From Cadophora sp. MPI-SDFR-AT-0126 (lineage: Eukaryota; Ascomycota; Leotiomycetes; Helotiales; Ploettnerulaceae), in contig JAGMVK010000022.1 of the NCBI GenBank assembly GCA_020747065.1, forward strand, positions 248,001-312,000: a stretch of DNA of 64,000 nucleotides, in the 5' to 3' direction. The translations under genes were made by a program, and so were the position numbers. The notes below the pieces were generated by a model that did no database searches, was not told the origin of the DNA, and saw only the letters and a program-made list of their open reading frames with translations. Shown piece by piece: positions 58,444-64,000 of this stretch. Numbering within the stretch: position 1 is the first letter of the stretch; each line of letters opens with the position of its first letter.

Positions 58444-59378
58444 AATTCAGTGGGGCAGATTGTATTTTATAAGGAACTGGATGGAGGGTGGAGTTGATCT
58501 GATTTTGGGTCACTGTATATGTTTCCCTTGCTAAGTGGACAGCTCTTCCTAGCTTCAAGGCGTTGTACGGCTGGCTATTTCTTTGGGGGTATGCAATGTA
58601 GTCAGGAATGCACATTTAATAGATGAGAGCACAAGTTTGCTTTTAGAATGTCAGGATGTTGAAAGTCGAAAGTCGATTACCGCTTTGCCTCAATGTGTTC
58701 AATCTCCTCAACATCGATACCTTTTCGTCCCGCCCACGGCATTTACAGCGGTTCCAAGCACTGTAGGCGTTCTCTTCGGTCGTCTCGACTTTGAAAACAT
58801 GATCAACTTCACAACCTCCTCACTTCCTCTCCCATTCAAACGCACACAAAAACCCCCTCTTCAAACGCGAAGAACGAAAACAAGAAATGAAAGTAAACAT
58901 ATACAAATCGTCTATCTCCCCAGCCGCGACCCGCCACGCGCCAGACGCCATTCATCTGAATCTGATTTTTGGTTCCGGATGCTACGGCCCTCCATTCCGG
59001 ATCAGCAAAGTGTTCATAGACGCCGTGCAGGAGGCGGTGAAGCCGATGCGGGATTGTATCCAATGGGATGTGTTTTATCGCGATCGAGAAGAGAAGGTTG
59101 GCGTTGACTTAAGTGGGGAGGCGGGATTGGGGCGGGATTTAGCGTGCCTGTGCCAACTAGTGAGTGGGGACGAGGAGGAGAGTGAGGGGGAGGGGTTTGG
59201 AACTGGTGACTGTTTGGAATGGGAACACGAGCAGTGCTTTCATTTCTAATGAATGTCTATCTTATCTATCTCGATCAATGTGCCCACCTCATCTGCATTG
59301 AGCAGTGTACTAAGCTAGCCATTTTTGACTGCTTCCCCCTTCTACGCAAGCAGCTACTCGTAGCTGATCTCTCTATCT
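58444..59378. other. Intergenic between converging genes
   Basis: About 930 bases downstream of MSH6 and of the GH36 gene. A plus frame at 58887-59249 (120 codons, acidic C-terminus, GSGCYGPPF) might be a small gene, but it has no recognised family or splice evidence. Confidence 0.4.
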
Positions 59379-62300
59379 CTAAGTAGGATTGATGTAAATT
59401 TTCACCTCAACCTCATTGCTCCATCCAGCTTCTAGATCCAGCTCTTTCCATGCAGTTTCGACATCGACTTCTAGTACGTGTACGTCTACCCTGCTGATCT
59501 TGACCGTATGGACTGGGAGGACTTTGCCTTGAATGGTGATCATCATTTTGTCTTTATAGGAGAAGGTTGGAAGGGTGGAAATGTAGAGGCCTGAGGATGT
59601 TAGTTTTACTTCAACGAAATGAAGGTGGACGATGATAGGAAAGGAGGTGAAGCTACATACCAAGAACACCCAACGCCTTGATATTGGTATCGATCACAAT
59701 CTTCCCATTCTCGAGTTTCGTGATATGATTCGCGACCACAGCAGCAGCGCCTGCCATCTTGCCCAGGAGGCCAAGATTGGCAACCCAGGCTGTCTCCTTT
59801 TTCTTCTCGTCAAAGAATCCACGCAGAGGGTACGCAGACATGATCTCGTAACCGCGAACGCCGAGTGAGATAGTGACGAGGCTGTTGGCGTCGACGACTT
59901 GCATGGGCTTGGTGACCAGGCCGCTGGAATGTGCGCGGATGACATAGTATTGAGCTTCAACTACACCAGGGAATTTGGAAAGGGGAATGAGCTCAGTAAG
60001 AGGGCGTTGGGATACGTTGAAGAATCCGACGATGCCGGTCCCTGTTACTGCAGCGCCTAGTACTGTAAGTGGAGGTTTTGTGCGAAGTTGGTACTGACTC
60101 ACCATGATATGTTCCAACAAGAAGGAAGTGATCATCATCATATCCGTTATATTGGTCCAAACTCTTTCCAACAACACTCGGTCTGAAGATAACAGTCTTG
60201 CCTCGCGGGGATGGTCCGGTCATCTGGTTGATGAGATCCAAATCATGCTCGCCAGGAACATCTGTGATGTAAATTGGCCCTCCAGAAACACACCTTGCTG
60301 CAGCATGAAAGCCAGAGTATTCATGAACAGTTTGAAACATATCCCAATCAGGAATCAAGTTCAGGTGCTGTGTGAACAACGCATTGTGTGCGTTGACGAA
60401 GATATGCCATGGATGACTAGTGGGAATCTCGGGGAAGAAATCGTCTGAATTTCGGACCAGTAGTGGTGGTCTGTTCGTTGGCATTTGGGAATGGAACAAA
60501 ATCTGTGGTGTTTGAGACATGCAAGAAATTGCCTTCACGCTGAAGTGTCGAAGGGTAGAAATGTTCCATGCGTCAAGATAGGCTGGGATCAAATCACGGC
60601 GAGCTTCAGCGGAAATAAAAGTATCAAGCATGAACTGCGCACTGCGATTACCGTCAGCATGCCGAAAGTTCGAAGTACGGGTTTCTGTACTCAGTTTTCA
60701 CCGCGTCCACACCACAAGACGACAAGAATCGGTAGAAGTCATCGTAGAATTTGGCAACATCTTCCTTCGCCACAACTGTCATCTGGATTTACGGCAACTT
60801 AGTCTCATAACGAACACCAAACCGAGAAATTTCAACTGACCTTGCCTCCCAAAGGAAGATTTCTCCTCTCGGCATCTTCTCTGACTACCTCGACAGTTTT
60901 ATATGTTTTGGCAATCTTTCCATCGGGAGCAAGTCCTCCCCAGTACCCGAGAATCGCGTGCCAGACTGCGATGTGTTGAATACTGGGTTGCTTTTCTCGG
61001 ATGAGATTCACCATGTGCTTTAAACCTTGTGGGAATGCATCTCTTTCCGCTTCAAACTCCTTCCACCCATGCTGGAACTGACCATGGCCGCGGTAGTCAA
61101 TTGATTGCCAATTGTCATCAATGATGAAATTAGTCACGTTAATTTGGTTCTCTGCAAGAGTAGTGACGGCTTTGAGGACTTTCTCCTCGGTAAGTCGTTG
61201 CCCGAGAGCATTCCATGTGCCTATGGACTTGTCAATTCAAGCCAAAACGGTACGGCGTCATTCCCAACTCACAATAAGTTAGCCCATCATACCAATTTTC
61301 GGCCCAAACTTTTGTCTTTTCATCTCCCTCATTTAGAGCTTCAATCTCCTTTTGCTGCTCTCCGCTGACGGCTTGTGCTGTTGAAATAATGCCCCGAGCA
61401 TGATACATTACAGCTGCATTGGCAGATTCAAAATCGTCACCAAGGCCAACTAGAATCCTCGATACTTTGTCTTCTGCACTGTCGTTTCGAATCTACATAC
61501 TTTAGCGGGCTTCGACACACATAACCCGTACCAAGACTTACATGTAATATCACATTTCCATCGCTGTCACTCGTAAATAAGGTCATGACATCGTCGACAC
61601 CAGTGATGGCCAGAAGAACCAAATGCTTCCCCGTCAGACTCAGAAATGAGCACATTACTGCTTCTTTATCAAGCTCAAAAACAGACTTTCCCTGGCGAGG
61701 AGCCAGCCATGGAGACCAGATCCGAACAAGAGCAAACCATCTTGGACCAATCAGTAATTTGAAGCTGGAAGATATAAAGTTCTACCAAAAGATGATGAAA
61801 AAGAGAAATGAACACATAATAGAATTTCGAGTGATGGCTGACCTTGAGAATTTTCCGGAACCCCATGGCAGACCGAATTTCATATCTTTGATTGTAGACT
61901 TCTCCCCATCTGCTGCTTCAATTGGAGCTTCAACCGACCAAAGTGTAGTTCCAGGCGACTGGCTCCGGTAATTTTTCGATTTGAGAATCGGATTTAGACC
62001 TATGATATACTCTCCCAGTTCACTTGAAATGGTATCCTGACTAGTCACCGTGCTCAACATAACAATCCCATCACATGTACCCTGGTGATCCTTGACCCAT
62101 TTCCACGACTCGGTTGGGCCAGCACGAAACTTGATTGTGAAGTTCGTAGGAAGATGGATGGCCAACGGAGTAGTAAAGTAAAGTCTGCTCTGACCAGCAC
62201 TTCCTTTCGAAGCTTGCAATTCAGAAGGAAACGCAGCAGCTTTCAAAACGGGGTCCATAGGCACTTCCCGCCATTCCTTTCCTTCAGAATGCCACAATGA

Positions 62301-62519
62301 GACTTGCCACGGATCCGAGGCTCGACTCGAATCAACCTCGAGCAACGCCGTGAAGACAGTCGTGTGCTTCTCGATCTGTGTAACCTGACCCAGAGCTGGG
62401 TAGGTTGAGATATATGCTAACATACTTGGATCGTCCGAAGCCGGAGGAGCTTTTTGTTTGGGTATATATTGTGCTTGAAAGACTTCATTCCCGTCAGCAG
62501 CACTAATGAAAGTAGTCAT
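59379..62519 (-). CDS. GH36 raffinose synthase / alpha-galactosidase family protein
   Basis: Glycoside hydrolase family 36, raffinose-synthase (Sip1) branch, acting on alpha-galactosides by hydrolysis or transfer. Model on the minus strand: 61843-62519, 61542-61740, 61273-61492, 60841-61220, 60691-60782, 60103-60641, 59661-60056, 59379-59590 (2715 nt, 904 residues). An N-terminal beta-sandwich covers roughly the first 330 residues. The barrel has WYDGLTYCTWNALGQ, INVTNFIIDDNWQSI and GVDAVKTDAQFMLD, with the predicted nucleophile Asp at about 523, created exactly across the 60642-60690 intron. RCVSGGPIYITDVPGEHD carries the probable acid/base. No signal peptide is obvious: the start MTTFISAADGNE is cytosolic-looking, though an in-frame upstream ATG at 62813 exists. 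Whether it synthesises raffinose or only hydrolyses is unknown; hydrolysis or transfer in raffinose catabolism is the cautious reading. Confidence 0.92.
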
Positions 62520-62937
62520 TGTAAATGCCGCGATGAGCTGGAGAGGGAAGAGTTTCACGAAAGTGAGGAAATACACATACAAGAGAGTGAGAAAGAGGCA
62601 GAAAGAAAAGGAAGATTTGCAGGAGGAGCACAGTTTAGTTGCCAGCACCCAAGTGCAGTGCAGCTGATGATGCAGGGACAGGGACGCTGAACTAGCAGAG
62701 GCATGGGGGTAGCTCCAGGTCATCTGTGCGCATGTGGGCCCACTCTGACGCGCGTGCTCGGGAAAGCTTCGGGACGCGTCTAAATATTCTTCTGGAAATA
62801 TCAACAGCTTCATTTCTGCAGTATCGTTTCACTCATTTGTCTACCTTAATTGCTGATGTTCCATAGGAACAATTCGGCGTTTTAAAATCTCCTTCTTTCA
62901 CTGTACATGTATTCATAGTCGTCATACGCCGCCCACC
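62520..62937. other. Divergent promoter region
   Basis: About 420 bases between the starts of the GH36 gene (minus) and tyrosyl-tRNA synthetase (plus). It should contain both promoters; no specific site is claimed. Confidence 0.5.
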
Positions 62938-64000
62938 ATGGCATCACCCTCCTTATTTCGAAGGTCTACGAGACCTGACCTTTATGTTTGCGCCAGCTGC
63001 GCCCTTCGAGTCTCGCGACCACCCACAACGATAGCTAGGCGATGGATTGGCTTGAAGTATCTTGCGAAGGTAGCGAATGCCGAGGCAGAATGGCAGGAGA
63101 AGGCTTCCAAAATCAAAGCTGGCAAACAGAAGAGCATGCTCACAATTCTTGAGGAAAGAGGTTTGGTCAATACAATTACAGGGTAGGCCCTGCCTGTCCT
63201 CTGCCTCTATCTGGTGCTAACATGCGAAGCGATCGTAATGTTCTTGATCAGTACATGACGAACAAACGAGTCGGCGCCTACGTCGGGATCGATCCCACTG
63301 CTGCTTCGTTACATGTCGGTCATTTACTACCTCTGATGTCCCTATTCTGGATGTACGTACATGGTTACCACACAGTGTCACTACTTGGTGGAGCGACTGC
63401 GAAGATTGGTGACCCAACGGACCGCTTGACAACGAGGGAAATGGAGCCTGGCGCTGTGCGAACGGCAAATATGGCGAGAATGCACTTCCAGCTGAAGAAA
63501 TTATGGTTGAATGTCGAACAATACGGGAGGAAATATGACTACAAGTGGGAATGGTCATGGCATCGGGAGTTGATCAACAACAATGCATGGTGGAACAAAC
63601 TACCAATGCTAGAGGTGTTGCAAGTCCTAGGGCCGGGGATGCGGCTGGGCTCTATGCTGGCTCGAGACACGTAAGTTTGCAAAAGAAAAACTAGCAGATC
63701 CCAGTACTAAAATATCCAGGGTGAAAAACAAGATGAGCAAAGGGGATGGAATGTCATATGCAGAATTCAGCTATCCTCTTATGCAGGCTTGGGACTGGTG
63801 GTACATGTTCCATACGAAAGGCATCAACATGCAAATTGGCGGTTCGGATCAATATGGAAATATTACGGCTGGAATCGACGCAATCAAGCACATCAAAGCA
63901 CATCATCCAAATCCTGTTACACGAAATGAAGCAATGGCCGTTGGCCACCCCTGGGGATTTACAACACCCCTTCTCACGACAGCAGCTGGTCAGAAGTTCG
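62938..64000 (+). CDS. MSY1: Mitochondrial tyrosyl-tRNA synthetase, 5' part
   Basis: Class Ic aminoacyl-tRNA synthetase that charges mitochondrial tRNA-Tyr; in Pezizomycotina the homologue (CYT-18 of Neurospora) also helps splice group I introns. Exons: 62938-63182, 63230-63670, 63720 to beyond the window end, so the gene is incomplete here. The N-terminus is basic (FRRSTRPDLYVCASCALRVSRP) and suits mitochondrial import. GIDPTAASLHVGHLLPLM holds the HIGH-type motif, GGATAKIGDPT follows, and NKMSKGDGMSYAEFSYPLMQAWD and INMQIGGSDQYGNI are standard tyrosine-binding-site sequences. Both introns join conserved residues. The KMSKS-type loop and the C-terminal S4-like domain lie past position 64000, so the RNA-splicing capacity cannot be judged. 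Confidence 0.95.

Overview
The window is nuclear DNA of a filamentous ascomycete (Pezizomycotina). Protein similarities and gene styles (small secreted Tyr/Gly peptide, UstYa, GH55, CE16) hint at Leotiomycetes, but that is inference. Evidence for a fungus: genes on both strands without operons, many short introns (about 46-150 nt) with GT..AG ends and CTAAC/CTGAC-type branch sites, and typical fungal families. No rRNA, tRNA, CRISPR array or intact transposon was recognised by eye. All splice models are hand-made; for most multi-exon genes the summed exon length is an exact multiple of three, which supports them.

Layout. 0-18 kb: a small hypothetical gene; CAB4-type phosphopantetheine adenylyltransferase (coenzyme A synthesis); pyruvate kinase; three small single-membrane-pass proteins of unknown role; a DUF21/CBS (CNNM/Mam3) membrane protein; and a YAT amino-acid permease. 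18-25 kb is a gene-poor stretch with one doubtful minus-strand gene near 23.3-24.1 kb. 25-31.9 kb: a CE16/SGNH acetylesterase, an EthD-like plus alpha/beta-hydrolase fusion, and a multi-pass membrane protein whose gene appears to contain a 3-nt microexon. 32-34 kb holds a degenerate coding relic.

34-47.5 kb is the most accessory-looking block: an MFS drug transporter, a pepsin-like protein that has lost both catalytic motifs, a very large GH55 glucanase fused in one exon to an SGNH hydrolase (with an apparent one-base frameshift), a UstYa-family (DUF3328) oxidase, and a 99-residue secreted peptide with four YxxYGxY repeats and C-terminal Lys-Arg sites. The last two resemble the minimal parts of a fungal ribosomal peptide (dikaritin-like) pathway and are the best candidate for an undescribed system here.

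47.6-64 kb returns mostly to conserved genes: a mitochondrial membrane protein, a secreted PI-PLC-like phosphodiesterase, a large disordered hypothetical protein, the mismatch-repair ATPase MSH6, a GH36 raffinose-synthase/alpha-galactosidase family protein, and the 5' part of mitochondrial tyrosyl-tRNA synthetase, which runs off the right end.
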